The notes under the pieces: generated by a model
Seen by the model: the letters and a program-made list of their open reading frames with translations, nothing else
Database searches by the model: none
Told to the model about the DNA's origin: nothing
Translations under genes and position numbers: made by a program
Part shown: one piece after another, positions 1-8,533 of the stretch
Numbering within the stretch: position 1 is the first letter of the stretch
How the letters are laid out: each line of letters opens with the position of its first letter
Origin: Euzebyales bacterium
Lineage (GTDB): Bacteria > Actinomycetota > Nitriliruptoria > Euzebyales > JAHELV01
Length of the DNA: 35,991 nt
Direction of reading: 5' to 3'
Assembly: GCA_036374135.1 (NCBI GenBank)
Contig: DASUUK010000046.1
Span: 1-35,991, forward strand

Positions 1-1
1 C

Positions 2-1324
2 ATCGCATCGGCACTCGCGCTGGGCGCCCTGTTGTCGAGCATCGACATCCCGCCGGACCACCCGATCAGCCGATTCGTGTTCCGCGGCAGCGCGAGCGAC
101 GCGCGCCAACTGCTCGCCACGGTGACCAGCACGATGATCACCGTGACGAGCCTCGTGTTCGTGCTCACGGTCGTCGCGCTGCAGATCGCTTCCACGCAGT
201 TCTCGCCCCGGTTGCTGCGGTCCTTCCTGCGCGACAGCGGCACGCAGCTCGTGCTGTCGACGTTCGTGGGCACGGTGGCCTACAGCCTCGCGGGGTTGCA
301 CACCGTCGGCAGTCGGGTCGACAGCGGTGACGTGTTCGTGCCGCGGCTGGCCGTGTCGGGGTCGCTCGCGCTCGCGCTGATCAGCGTGGCGATGCTCGTC
401 TACTACATCCAGCACATCACCAATGGCATCCGCATCGACACGATCATGAGCGACATCGCGACGGTGACGCTCCACGTCGTGCGGGCGACCATGCCACCCG
501 GTGAGCAGGACCCCGCGCTGCACGAGCCGCCGCCGCGTCCGGCGGGCGCGGAGACATTGCTGGCCCCGTCATCGGGGTACGTCCGCCAGATCGTGTCCGC
601 CGACGTCGCGGCGCTCGCCCGTGACGAGGGCCTCACCATCGTGTACACGGTCATGCCGGGCTTCCACGTGGTCCAGGGGCGCCCGATCGGTTGGCTCGCC
701 GGCTCCAGCCGACTGTCGAGCCACCATCGGACCGCGTCGCGGGCGGTGGTGCTCGAGCAGGAACGCAAGATCGAGTTCGACATCGGGTTCGGCCTCCGCC
801 AGCTGGTCGACATCGCAGGGCGCGGCCTTTCACCATCGCTCAACGACCCCTACTCGGCCGTCCAGGCGATCCACCACGCGACCGAGGTGCTGACCGAGAT
901 GGCGCGCCGCCACATCGAGCCGCTTCGCATCAGCGAACCTGACGGCACGGTCAGGGTGTTCGCGACCGAGATGGACCTGATCCTGCACCTGCAGATGGTG
1001 TGCGGGCACGTCCGCTGGTCGATGGCGCACCGCCCGAACGTGGCGCTCGCGCTGCTGCTGATGCTCCAGAACGTGCGCGGCGAGACCAACAACACCACGC
1101 GCATCGCTGCGGTCGAGCGCGAGATCGATCTGGTGATCGAGGAGGCGGAGCGGCTCGACTGGCACCCGGCCGAGCTCGCGCAGGTCCGCCAGGCCGCGTC
1201 GCGCGCCCGTGGCCGGGACCATACCGAGCACGCCTCCCAGCACCACTGGGTCGAGCAGCTCCGCCTGCGGGAGCGCGGGTCCGGCGGCGGTGGGTCACGC
1301 GACCGGTCGGCGGCGGACGGCTGA
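2..1324 (+). CDS. DUF2254 predicted membrane protein (5' end outside window)
   Basis: The reading frame is open from the first bases, so the true start lies left of the window. About 440 residues are visible. The N-terminal part holds hydrophobic segments (near the start, around the stretch following STMITVTSLVFVLTVVAL, around TFVGTVAYSLAGL, and around SLALALISVAMLVYYIQHI), followed by a long soluble C-terminal region. The TSTMITVTSLVFVLT and QFSPRLLRSFLRD motifs and the later GRGLSPSLNDPYSA motif are typical of DUF2254, an integral membrane family of unknown function common in actinobacteria and proteobacteria. The C-terminal tail is Arg/Gly/Ser rich. No operon partner is visible: the next gene is convergent. 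The family call is by motif recognition; no biochemical role can be assigned. Confidence 0.85.
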   Translation: MASALALGALLSSIDIPPDHPISRFVFRGSASDARQLLATVTSTMITVTSLVFVLTVVALQIASTQFSPRLLRSFLRDSGTQLVLSTFVGTVAYSLAGLHTVGSRVDSGDVFVPRLAVSGSLALALISVAMLVYYIQHITNGIRIDTIMSDIATVTLHVVRATMPPGEQDPALHEPPPRPAGAETLLAPSSGYVRQIVSADVAALARDEGLTIVYTVMPGFHVVQGRPIGWLAGSSRLSSHHRTASRAVVLEQERKIEFDIGFGLRQLVDIAGRGLSPSLNDPYSAVQAIHHATEVLTEMARRHIEPLRISEPDGTVRVFATEMDLILHLQMVCGHVRWSMAHRPNVALALLLMLQNVRGETNNTTRIAAVEREIDLVIEEAERLDWHPAELAQVRQAASRARGRDHTEHASQHHWVEQLRLRERGSGGGGSRDRSAADG

Positions 1325-1434
1325 CGCACGTGACGCGGGCGGGGCGACCGGCGAGCGGATGCTGACGCATCGACCGCGGGCGCACGAGGAAGGTCGGTCA
1401 CGGGACGGCGCGCGACGGCGCGCGCCCGCGACCG

Positions 1435-2130
1435 TCACCAGGGCACGCGCTCGCCGTCCCGGAAGAACCCGCCGGTCGGCCCGTCGTCCGGAAGATCGAC
1501 GGCCCACAAGACCGAGGCGGCGCCGTCGGCCACGGGGCGGCCCCCGCGTCCACCCATGTCGGTCGCCGTCCATCCCGGGCACACGGCGTTGACCAGGACG
1601 TCCTCGGCACGGAGCTCGTGGGCGAGCACCCGGGTCAGCGCATTGAGCGCCGCCTTGGAGACCGAGTACGCGGGTGTGCCACCGCCCATCGACGCCAGCG
1701 ACCCGCTCTCGCTGGACACGTTTACCAGCCGCGGATGCGCGCTGCGTCGCAGCAACGGCAGGAACGCCTGGGCCGCCCGCCACGCGCCGAAGAGGTTGGT
1801 GTCCAGCGCCTCCTGGACGATCCGCAGGTCGGCGTCCACGCCGCGCTGAGCGGTGTCGTAGTGGATCGCCGCGTTGTTGATCAACACGTCGAGGTGGCCA
1901 TGGGCGTTGGCCACGTGCCGCGCCGCCCGCGTGATGCTGGCTGGGTCCGCGACGTCCAGCGGCACGATCTCGACGCGGCCCGCGTTGTCGGCCAGCGCCG
2001 TCGCCACGTCACGGGCGCCCACGATGTTGCGGGCGCCCAGCAGCGCCGTGTCGCCGGCAGCCGACAGCTGCGCGACCAGTTCGCGTCCGATCCCGCGGTT
2101 GCCTCCGGTGACCAGCGCGATGCGTGCCAT
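1435..2130 (-). CDS. Short-chain dehydrogenase/reductase (SDR), classical type
   Basis: A 231-residue Rossmann-fold oxidoreductase. The cofactor loop TGGNRGIG (residues 8-15), the LDVAD segment, NNAA (85-88), an SSESGS stretch with the catalytic serine near 140, and YSVSK (Tyr155, Lys159) are all present, so the classical SDR active site is intact. R/N after the glycine motif suggests NADP(H), but that is inference. Two adjacent ATG codons exist (2133 and 2130); the second is better spaced from an upstream GGAG. The substrate is unknown. It stands alone, convergent to the DUF2254 gene and divergent from the sulfotransferase gene. The C-terminus is short for the family (ends soon after a GFFRDGERVPW segment), as in many single-domain carbonyl reductase-like SDRs. 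Confidence 0.92.
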   Translation of the reverse strand: MARIALVTGGNRGIGRELVAQLSAAGDTALLGARNIVGARDVATALADNAGRVEIVPLDVADPASITRAARHVANAHGHLDVLINNAAIHYDTAQRGVDADLRIVQEALDTNLFGAWRAAQAFLPLLRRSAHPRLVNVSSESGSLASMGGGTPAYSVSKAALNALTRVLAHELRAEDVLVNAVCPGWTATDMGGRGGRPVADGAASVLWAVDLPDDGPTGGFFRDGERVPW

Positions 2131-2397
2131 CATCGGCTCCAGACGTTCGACCCCACAGCCGCGCGTCTCGTCACGCGGTCCGCCGCGTGGAGGATGACAT
2201 GTGCGTCCCCGGCATCCCAGTGACCGGCCCCGGCCGAGCGCCCTACGACCCGTGGCGGGATGGCCGATCGGGGCACCGCCACGGTGGTCACACGGCCGAT
2301 CGCCTCCGGAGCGAAGAGCCTACATTGCGTTATCATGCCGGGCAGCCATCGGCTCTCTCAACTATGCCTGCATCCACGTTTCCCATTGGAGCGACCC

Positions 2398-3528
2398 ATG
2401 ACGATGACGCCGACCACCGACGGTGATGCCGTGGGGCCGGTGACCTCCGCGAGCGACGTCACAGGGCCGCCCGACGACAGCGACCGGACGCGCACCCTGC
2501 TGCTGGTCGTGGGCTCCGGGCGCAGTGGCACCAGCGTGCTCGCAGGCCTGCTGTCGCGGCTGCGGTTCCACGTCCCGCAGCCCGAGGTCGTTCCCGATGT
2601 GACCAACCCGAGGGGCTTCGGCGAGCCGCAGTGGGTCGTCGAGTTCCACACGCGGGTCCTGCGGTCCGCCAAGGTGCAGGTGACGGATGCACGCCCCGGC
2701 GCGTGGGCGCTCGCGGGTCGTCGTTCCTACGAGCAGCGCGACCGCGACACGCTGCGCAAGTGGCTGTCGCACGAGTTCTCCCAGGCCGACAACGTGCTGA
2801 TCAAGGACCCGCGGCTGCTGTGGTTCGTGCCGCTGTGGCGCACGGTCGGCGAGGACCTGGGCGCCAAGGTGCGGTTCGTCACGATGCTGCGCCACCCGGC
2901 GGAGGTCGTGAAGAGCAAGGAGACCTGGTACGACGCGATGTCGAACCCGGCCAACCGGCTGGCGGGCTGGGTCAACACCATGCTCTACACCGAGAGGTCG
3001 ACCCGTGACGACAAGCGGTCGTACGTGCTGTTCGAGGACCTGCTCGAGGACTGGACGCTCAGCGTCGCACGCGCAGGCAAGGAACTCGACCTCGACGTCC
3101 TCAACAAGGCCCGCACGCAGGAGATGCGCGATGCCAGCGAGGTCATCGACCGTAAGCTGCACCGCTCGAAGGCATCGCTGAAGGACATCCCGGCGCCCGA
3201 TGAGCTGCGCAACTTCGCGCAGCGCGTCTGGGACGAACTGGTGCTCCTGGCCGATCAGCACACCAATGACGTGACGGCGGTCCAGCGGCGGCTCGACGAG
3301 ATCCGCGAGGACTACATCGAGTACTACGAGCAGATCGAGGCGGTCGCCTACTCGTCGATCCTGGCGGCGCACCGCTACGGCCTGCGTCGCGCCTTGCGCC
3401 GCACGCAGGAGCAGGACGCCGCGCTGATGATGCGCGCCGTGCGCAAGATCCCGCCGTCGTGGCGGGACATGATCCCGCTGAGCGTGCGACGTCGGATCCT
3501 GCGGACCGTCCGTTCGATCATCAACTGA
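2398..3528 (+). CDS. Sulfotransferase family protein (PAPS-dependent fold)
   Basis: A 376-residue cytosolic protein. The 5'-phosphosulfate-binding loop VVGSGRSGTSVL (Gly39-Ser46) opens the domain, and a 3'-phosphate-binding type segment TMLRHPAEVVKSKETW begins at residue 162; both are signatures of PAPS sulfotransferases. The ATG at 2398 is preceded by GGAG six bases upstream; the frame is open further upstream but without a comparable ribosome site, and the upstream codons read as non-protein. The stop is four bases before the next gene, a glycosyltransferase, so the two are probably cotranscribed. The likely role is sulfation of an exported glycan or glycolipid made with the neighbouring glycosyltransferases. 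The acceptor cannot be told from the sequence. The C-terminal 50 residues are basic. Confidence 0.85.
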   Translation: MTMTPTTDGDAVGPVTSASDVTGPPDDSDRTRTLLLVVGSGRSGTSVLAGLLSRLRFHVPQPEVVPDVTNPRGFGEPQWVVEFHTRVLRSAKVQVTDARPGAWALAGRRSYEQRDRDTLRKWLSHEFSQADNVLIKDPRLLWFVPLWRTVGEDLGAKVRFVTMLRHPAEVVKSKETWYDAMSNPANRLAGWVNTMLYTERSTRDDKRSYVLFEDLLEDWTLSVARAGKELDLDVLNKARTQEMRDASEVIDRKLHRSKASLKDIPAPDELRNFAQRVWDELVLLADQHTNDVTAVQRRLDEIREDYIEYYEQIEAVAYSSILAAHRYGLRRALRRTQEQDAALMMRAVRKIPPSWRDMIPLSVRRRILRTVRSIIN

Positions 3529-3532
3529 CGCA

Positions 3533-4456
3533 GTGGTACGCAGCGAAGCGGTCTCCAACATCGAAGGGCACACGTCCTTCGATGTCGAATGGAGCCGAGA
3601 ACAGGGCAAGCTGCGGCCGGGCTTCACGGCGGTGCTGCGCGTCAAGGACGAGTCGCGCAACCTGCCGCACGTGCTACCGGGCCTGCTGCGCGCGGTCGAC
3701 TCGGTCATCGTCGTCGACAACGGCTCGACCGACGGCACCCCGGAGATCGCCCGCACGGTCGGCGAGCGGATGGGGGCGTCGGACCGGCTGACGGTCACGG
3801 AGTACCCGTTCCGGGTGTCGCGGTGCGGTACCGAGCACCTGCACACGCACCCGGAGTCGGTGCACAGCCTGACCTACTTCTACAACTGGTCGTTCTCGCA
3901 CGTCGACACGCGCTACGCGCTCAAATGGGACGGCGACATGGTGCTCAGCCACGAGGGTGAGCGGACGATCCGCGACCTGTCGTGGCAGCTCGAGGCGTTC
4001 GAGACGGTCATCGTGATCCCGCGCCACTCGCTGTACCTCGCATCGGACCGGCTGGCCTTCATGGACACCGGGTGGCGCAACCGCGAGCAGTGGGCGTGGC
4101 CGAACCGGCCGGGCTTCTCGTTCGGCAAGGGCTTCGAGTGGGAGATCCCGCTCCAGCCGGGCAAGTTCAAGTACACACACCTGCCGCAGTTCATGGTGTT
4201 CGAGCTGAAGTGGCTCGACCTCGACGAGTTCGACCACTGGTCGCCGCACACCTTCGAGCAGAGTGTCCGCACCGGCCGCAAGGGCCGCGAGATGGACGTG
4301 TTCGCCCGCTTGCAGGAGGGTGACGTCGACGGCGACCTCGTGCGCGTCGAGAGCGACGGCGACGAACACGTCGTCGACGTGGTCCGCCGCAGGTCGGTGG
4401 CGGAGTGGGACAGGCTCGTCGTCGGGGCGGGGGTCCCGGCCAGAGGTGTGATGTGA
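3533..4456 (+). CDS. Family 2 glycosyltransferase (GT-A), first of a tandem pair
   Basis: A 307-residue GT2-type enzyme. The start is GTG, four bases after the sulfotransferase stop. The nucleotide-binding first strand (FTAVLRVKDESRNL), the VIVVDNGSTDGT loop (about residues 58-69) and the WDGDMV metal-binding DxD motif (Trp132-Asp135) are clear. No membrane segment is seen, so it acts on a cytoplasmic acceptor or at the inner membrane face. It shares nearly the whole central domain with the next gene, indicating tandem duplication; 53 bases of DNA (3857-3909) are identical to 4783-4835. Its stop overlaps the start of the paralogue by four bases, so translation is probably coupled. Sugar donor and acceptor are unknown; surface glycan synthesis is inferred from the sulfotransferase neighbours. 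Confidence 0.85.
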   Translation: MVRSEAVSNIEGHTSFDVEWSREQGKLRPGFTAVLRVKDESRNLPHVLPGLLRAVDSVIVVDNGSTDGTPEIARTVGERMGASDRLTVTEYPFRVSRCGTEHLHTHPESVHSLTYFYNWSFSHVDTRYALKWDGDMVLSHEGERTIRDLSWQLEAFETVIVIPRHSLYLASDRLAFMDTGWRNREQWAWPNRPGFSFGKGFEWEIPLQPGKFKYTHLPQFMVFELKWLDLDEFDHWSPHTFEQSVRTGRKGREMDVFARLQEGDVDGDLVRVESDGDEHVVDVVRRRSVAEWDRLVVGAGVPARGVM

Positions 4457-5388
4457 CGACGGTCAGCCCGCGTCACGAGCGGAACCTCGAGGGCATCGAG
4501 GACTACGACATCGCCTGGCGATGGTCCGACCGCCAGCGGTCGACCGGGATGACGGCCGTGATGCGCGTCAAGAACGAGGCGCGCAGCCTGCCCTGGGTGC
4601 TGCCTGGCCTGTTGCGGTCTGTCGAGCGGATCGTGTTGATCGACAACGAATCGACGGACGGCACGCCGGACGTGGCCGAGCGGATCGCCAAGGAACTCGA
4701 CCGCGCCGACCGCCTGGACGTGTTCAGCTACCCGTTCGCGGTCTCGCGGTGCGGCAGCGAGCACCTGCACACACCCGCCGACTCGGTGCACAGCCTGACC
4801 TACTTCTACAACTGGTCGTTCTCGCACGTCGACACCCACTACGCGCTCAAGTGGGACGGCGACATGGTGCTGACCTACGAAGGTGAGCGCATCCTGCGCG
4901 ACCTGTCATGGCAGTTCGAGGCAGCCGACGCGGTGATGCCGATCCCCCGCATCCCCGTCTACATCGAGTCGGCCGACGTCGCGTACCTCGACCTCGGCAT
5001 CGAGCACTTCGAGCCGTGCGGCTGGCCGAACACGCCGCGGTACCGGTTCGCGAAGGGCTTCGAGTGGGAGGTGCCGGTGCGTCCGGACAACGTGCCGGTG
5101 CGCATCATGCCGGGCAACATCTGCTTCGAGATGAAGTGGCTCGACGGTGACGAGTTCGCCAACTGGACGGGCAATGACTTCGTGACCAGCGAGCGCGCCA
5201 GCCGCAAGCAGCGCGACTGGCGGCTGTTCACGGCGCTCAACAACGGCGAGCAGCCCGACGAGCTCGAGCGCATCGAGCGCGGCTCGGCGCCGCACGTCAT
5301 CGAGAAGATCCGCGCCACCCGACGCGCGGAGTACGAGACGATGACGGGCTCGTTCTGGGATCGCGTGGGGCTGAGCGACCGGTTCTGA
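4453..5388 (+). CDS. Family 2 glycosyltransferase (GT-A), second of a tandem pair
   Basis: A 311-residue paralogue of the preceding gene. It keeps the TAVMRVKNEARSLPW strand, the IVLIDNESTDGT loop and the DxD motif WDGDMV (Asp135, Asp137). I place the start at GTG 4453, which overlaps the upstream TGA by four bases and has AGAGG at a good distance; the frame is open upstream to 4405 but that stretch overlaps the previous gene and does not look like protein. Compared with its partner the acceptor-side half differs most (for example around the IPRIPVYIESADVAYLD segment), consistent with the two enzymes adding different residues. The next gene is convergent after 17 bases. Confidence 0.85.
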   Translation: MTTVSPRHERNLEGIEDYDIAWRWSDRQRSTGMTAVMRVKNEARSLPWVLPGLLRSVERIVLIDNESTDGTPDVAERIAKELDRADRLDVFSYPFAVSRCGSEHLHTPADSVHSLTYFYNWSFSHVDTHYALKWDGDMVLTYEGERILRDLSWQFEAADAVMPIPRIPVYIESADVAYLDLGIEHFEPCGWPNTPRYRFAKGFEWEVPVRPDNVPVRIMPGNICFEMKWLDGDEFANWTGNDFVTSERASRKQRDWRLFTALNNGEQPDELERIERGSAPHVIEKIRATRRAEYETMTGSFWDRVGLSDRF

Positions 5389-5405
5389 CCCGTCGCCGCG
5401 GGGCG

Positions 5406-6149
5406 TCAGCTGCCGGTGGTCGCCTCCGCCTCGTCACCGGCCAGGCCATTGGCGGCGCCGTTGCGCCCCGCGGCGTCCTGTGCGTCGGCAGCGCCAGCGC
5501 CCGTGTCGGTGCGCGGTGTCCGCTCCTCGATCTTGTGGCCGTCGGCCAGCCGCTCGTAGATGTCGTAGTCCTCCGCCAGGTGCTCGCGCAGACGCGCGCG
5601 CGTGCCGGCGCGCAGCTCGAGATCCGTCCCCGGCGACACGTTCAGCTGATCCAGCGAGATCCGCCGTCCGAGGCGATCGGACATGTACACCACGAACCTC
5701 GGCAGCTCTTCGTACCGGAAGATGCGGTCGACGGCCACCGTGTACTTCGGTGACCGCACGAACCGTGACTGCTGACCAATGGACGTCGCGTACCGCTCGT
5801 GGCCCTCGATGTAGGCGTTGCAGAAGTCGTCGAACGGGATGTCGCCGGTGTAGTTGCGGGCGCGGCCGGCCTGGGCCAGCTCCTTGCGGCCCCGGTACCG
5901 CCACCAGCTGTGCATCCAGCTGACCGGCTCCCGGAACACGCACACCACGTCGTAGCTGTCCGGCTGGAACCCGGCGCGTCGCAGCAGCGGCAGGATCGAC
6001 CGCGAGAAGCCACCGTAGTTCATGTGCTTGAGCCCGGGGTGGTTGCGGGTGACGACGAGGCCGTCCTCCTGCAGTTCCTCTTCGATGGCGGTCGACGCGC
6101 ACTTGGTCATCGCCAGGAACACAAAGCCGTGTTGTGGCGCAGCAATCAC
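5406..6149 (-). CDS. Sulfotransferase family 2-like protein
   Basis: A 247-residue protein starting at GTG 6149, preceded by GGGAG at about eight bases. The N-terminal FVFLAMTKCASTAIEEE segment is a P-loop-like 5'-phosphosulfate-binding motif as in the Sulfotransfer_2 type families, and VCVFREPVSWMHSWW is the 3'-phosphate-binding type motif with the conserved Arg. The last 40 residues are a low-complexity Ala/Gly/Asp tail, probably disordered. It is unrelated in overall sequence to the sulfotransferase at 2398 and is transcribed towards the glycosyltransferase pair. Together they suggest a sulfated surface glycan, but the acceptor is unknown. The 140 bases to the divergent phospholipase D gene must hold promoters for both. 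Confidence 0.8.
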   Translation of the reverse strand: MIAAPQHGFVFLAMTKCASTAIEEELQEDGLVVTRNHPGLKHMNYGGFSRSILPLLRRAGFQPDSYDVVCVFREPVSWMHSWWRYRGRKELAQAGRARNYTGDIPFDDFCNAYIEGHERYATSIGQQSRFVRSPKYTVAVDRIFRYEELPRFVVYMSDRLGRRISLDQLNVSPGTDLELRAGTRARLREHLAEDYDIYERLADGHKIEERTPRTDTGAGAADAQDAAGRNGAANGLAGDEAEATTGS

Positions 6150-6289
6150 TACAGTTCTCCCGGAAAACGGGGCGAGGAGTGTTCGAGCCTCAACCTAGCA
6201 GATCCCGAGGAGGTGCCCCGAGGCCGCCACGTGGGCGCACACGTCCCGACGGACGCGTGCCGGCACGGGTACCACGCCGGTCTGCGGGT

Positions 6290-7543
6290 ATGCCGTCGGT
6301 GATGCAACGAGGTCAGGCACCGGTGGCACGCGATCCTTCACGTCGACCGTCGGGGCTGCCGGACGACATCGACCCGGCACGGTACCGCCACACCCTGGAG
6401 CGGTTGCTCGGCGTACCCGCCGGCGATGGCAACGCGATCGACATCCTGCGCAACGGCGACCAGATCTTCCCGGCGATGCTCGAGGCCATCCGTGCGGCGC
6501 ACACGTGGGTGGACATGCTGACCTACTCGTGGTGGAGCGGGGACATCACCCGCACCTTCGCCGACGCGCTGGCCGAGCGCGCCCGCGCCGGCGTGCGCGT
6601 GCGCCTGATGGTCGACGCGTTGGGCGGCCGGGGCCTGGACCGCGAGATGATCGCGGGCCTGCGTGACGCCGGTGTGCTCGTGCACCTGTTCCGGCCCTAC
6701 ACGAGCCTGAAGATCTGGAACCTCAACCTGCGCAGCCACCGACGGGTGCTGGTGTGCGACGACGAGGTCGCGTTCACCGGCGGCGTCGGCATCGCGCAGG
6801 AGTGGGTCGGCGACGCCCGCGATGCCGGCGAATGGCGGGACACCCACTTCCGCATCCGCGGTCCCGCGATCGACGCCGTGCACGCCGCGTTCCTCGGCAA
6901 CTGGCTGCAGACCACCTACCCCCTGCTCGACGACCGCGACGACTTCCCTCGCCGTCGGGCCGTCGGCGACACACCGGTGCAGACGCTGCGCGCAACATCC
7001 GAGGTCGGCTGGAATGACATCGCGCTGGCGCTGCACGGCATGCTGTGCATCGCCCAGGACCGCGTGCGCATCACGAGCGCCTACTTCCGGCCACCGCAGC
7101 ACTTCGTGGATCTGCTGTGCGCGACGGCGTCGCGGGGCGTCACCGTCGACGTGCTCACCCCGGGTCCCCACACCGAGCCCCTGCCGGCGGCCCGGTGGAT
7201 GAGCCAGCACTACTACGACGAGTTGCTCGCCGGCGGGGTGCGGATCTTCAACTACCAGCGGTCGATGATGCACGCGAAGGTCGTGACCGTCGACGGTGTG
7301 ACCGCCATGGTGGGCACGGCCAACTTCGATTCGCGATCGATCGCACTGAACGAGCAGGTGGCCCTGATCCTGCACGACGCGGACCTGACGGCAACGCTCG
7401 ACGCGCACTTCGACGACGACCTGGTGCTCAGCGAACGCATCGACCCGCGCCGCTGGGCGCGACGACCACTGCGCCAGCGTGCACGCGAGCGCGCCGCCCA
7501 CCTGGCCGCCTACGGCATCCGGGCCGCCGGCGCGGCCCGCTGA
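6290..7543 (+). CDS. Phospholipase D superfamily protein, cardiolipin synthase-like
   Basis: A 417-residue protein with two HKD phosphatidyltransferase motifs. The second is canonical (HAKVVTVDG, His328) and followed by GTANFDSRS. The first reads HRRVLVCDD with His150 but Arg in place of the usual Lys, then AFTGGVGIAQEW. It probably makes cardiolipin from phosphatidylglycerol or a related phosphatidyl transfer at the membrane. No N-terminal transmembrane helices are present, unlike classical bacterial ClsA, which is closer to ClsB-like forms. The frame is open further upstream to 6134 but would overlap the divergent sulfotransferase start; ATG 6290 or ATG 6302 are the plausible starts and neither has a strong ribosome site, so the start is uncertain. 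Confidence 0.85.
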   Translation: MPSVMQRGQAPVARDPSRRPSGLPDDIDPARYRHTLERLLGVPAGDGNAIDILRNGDQIFPAMLEAIRAAHTWVDMLTYSWWSGDITRTFADALAERARAGVRVRLMVDALGGRGLDREMIAGLRDAGVLVHLFRPYTSLKIWNLNLRSHRRVLVCDDEVAFTGGVGIAQEWVGDARDAGEWRDTHFRIRGPAIDAVHAAFLGNWLQTTYPLLDDRDDFPRRRAVGDTPVQTLRATSEVGWNDIALALHGMLCIAQDRVRITSAYFRPPQHFVDLLCATASRGVTVDVLTPGPHTEPLPAARWMSQHYYDELLAGGVRIFNYQRSMMHAKVVTVDGVTAMVGTANFDSRSIALNEQVALILHDADLTATLDAHFDDDLVLSERIDPRRWARRPLRQRARERAAHLAAYGIRAAGAAR

Positions 7544-7658
7544 CAGCGTCCGGCCCCGACCGCCGCCGGTCGGTCGTCCGCGCCCGCGGCCGTCCGCGCC
7601 CGCCCGCGAGCTCTCAGCCGACGGCCGCCCGAGGCCCCACCCCGTCATACTGGATCGT

Positions 7659-8018
7659 GTGGAACCCCTGTTCACCGTCGACGAGGCGCGGTCGGTGCTC
7701 ACCGACGGCCGTGAGGCGATCGACCGCTTCGTGCAGCAGCGGGCCGAGTTCGCCGAGCTGCATTGGGCGCTGGAGCACGAGCGCGCCACCGCTGCGGGCG
7801 GCATCGCCGAGCTCAAGGCACTCGAGGCGCGGCTCGACACGCACCTGGCGACGTTCCGCGATCGCGGCGTGCAGATCAAGGGCTTCGCGCCGCTGCTGCT
7901 CGACTTCCCCGCGATGCTCGACGACCGCAGCGTGCTGCTGTGCTGGCTGGAGGGCGAGCCCGAGCTGGCGTGGTACCACCGCACGGAGCTCGGGCTGATG
8001 GGACGCCGCCGCCTCTGA
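7659..8018 (+). CDS. DUF2203 family protein
   Basis: A 119-residue protein that begins VEPLFTVDEARSVL and continues with a helical segment, then a GVQIKGFAPLLLDFPA strand and CWLEGEPELAWYHR near the end. This order and these motifs match DUF2203, a small family of unknown function found in actinobacteria and other Gram-positives. I choose GTG 7659 because homologous-looking sequence begins there; upstream in-frame codons read as Pro/Arg-rich noise. It follows the phospholipase D gene by 115 bases and is separated from the convergent cold shock gene by a strong hairpin terminator. Confidence 0.82.
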   Translation: MEPLFTVDEARSVLTDGREAIDRFVQQRAEFAELHWALEHERATAAGGIAELKALEARLDTHLATFRDRGVQIKGFAPLLLDFPAMLDDRSVLLCWLEGEPELAWYHRTELGLMGRRRL

Positions 8019-8099
8019 GGCTTCAGCTCGGTCGGGCATCACCTCCCAACCCCGAGGACTTCCACCCCGGAAACAGTCGCCATGCCGGGCGTACACATG

Positions 8100-8127
8100 C
8101 GAAGCCCCGCCGGTCGGCGGGGCTTCG
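8100..8127. terminator. Strong hairpin, probably a bidirectional terminator
   Basis: A perfect 12-bp GC-rich stem (8100-8111 pairing with 8116-8127) with a four-base GGTC loop sits between the convergent DUF2203 and cold shock genes, 43 bases beyond the cold shock stop. No clear T-run follows on either side, which is common in high-GC actinobacteria. Confidence 0.75.
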
Positions 8128-8169
8128 TGATCCTGCGGGCGCGGAACGACCGCGCGGGATGTCCGGGTG

Positions 8170-8373
8170 CTACAGGACCTGCACGTCGCTGGCCTGCGGA
8201 CCCTTCTGGCCCTCGGTCACCGTGTAGGTCACACGCTGCCCGTCGTCGAGGCTCTTGTAGCCCGAGCCCTGGATTGATGAGAAGTGGACGAACAGGTCGC
8301 TGCCGCCGTCATTGGGGCTGATGAAGCCGTAGCCCTTGTCGGCGTTGAACCACTTCACGGTACCTTCTGGCAT
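8170..8373 (-). CDS. Cold shock protein, CspA family
   Basis: A 67-residue cold shock domain protein, the usual length. It starts [18 protein letters not shown] and carries the RNP1-type KGYGFI and RNP2-type DLFVHF motifs that bind single-stranded RNA or DNA. The ATG at 8373 is preceded by AGGA at six bases; further ATG codons upstream (8379 and beyond) lack a ribosome site and are not conserved in the family. Likely role: RNA chaperone at low temperature or constitutively. It is monocistronic, with about 160 bases of leader/promoter space back to the alpha/beta hydrolase stop, and the hairpin at 8100-8127 downstream. Confidence 0.96.
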   Translation of the reverse strand: MPEGTVKWFNADKGYGFISPNDGGSDLFVHFSSIQGSGYKSLDDGQRVTYTVTEGQKGPQASDVQVL

Positions 8374-8533
8374 GCTCATTCCTATCGAAACCGCACGCAT
8401 GCCGGGTTACTGCGTTGCAGAGATGGGATGGCCCCGGGTGTGGCGTGCGTGTGCACCACCGTAGCCTCCCACGCCCGACGGTGCGCTGGCTGTCCACAGC
8501 GACGGCACCCGGCGTTCCGTCAAGCGGGCGCGC

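Noticed and set aside
2362-3846. Long minus-strand open frame opposite the sulfotransferase
   Set aside because: Typical high-GC antisense shadow with no motif; the plus frame carries both PAPS motifs and a ribosome site.
6338-7984. Long minus-strand open frame opposite the phospholipase D gene
   Set aside because: Shadow: Arg/Val/His-rich composition, no motif, and the plus strand has both HKD motifs.
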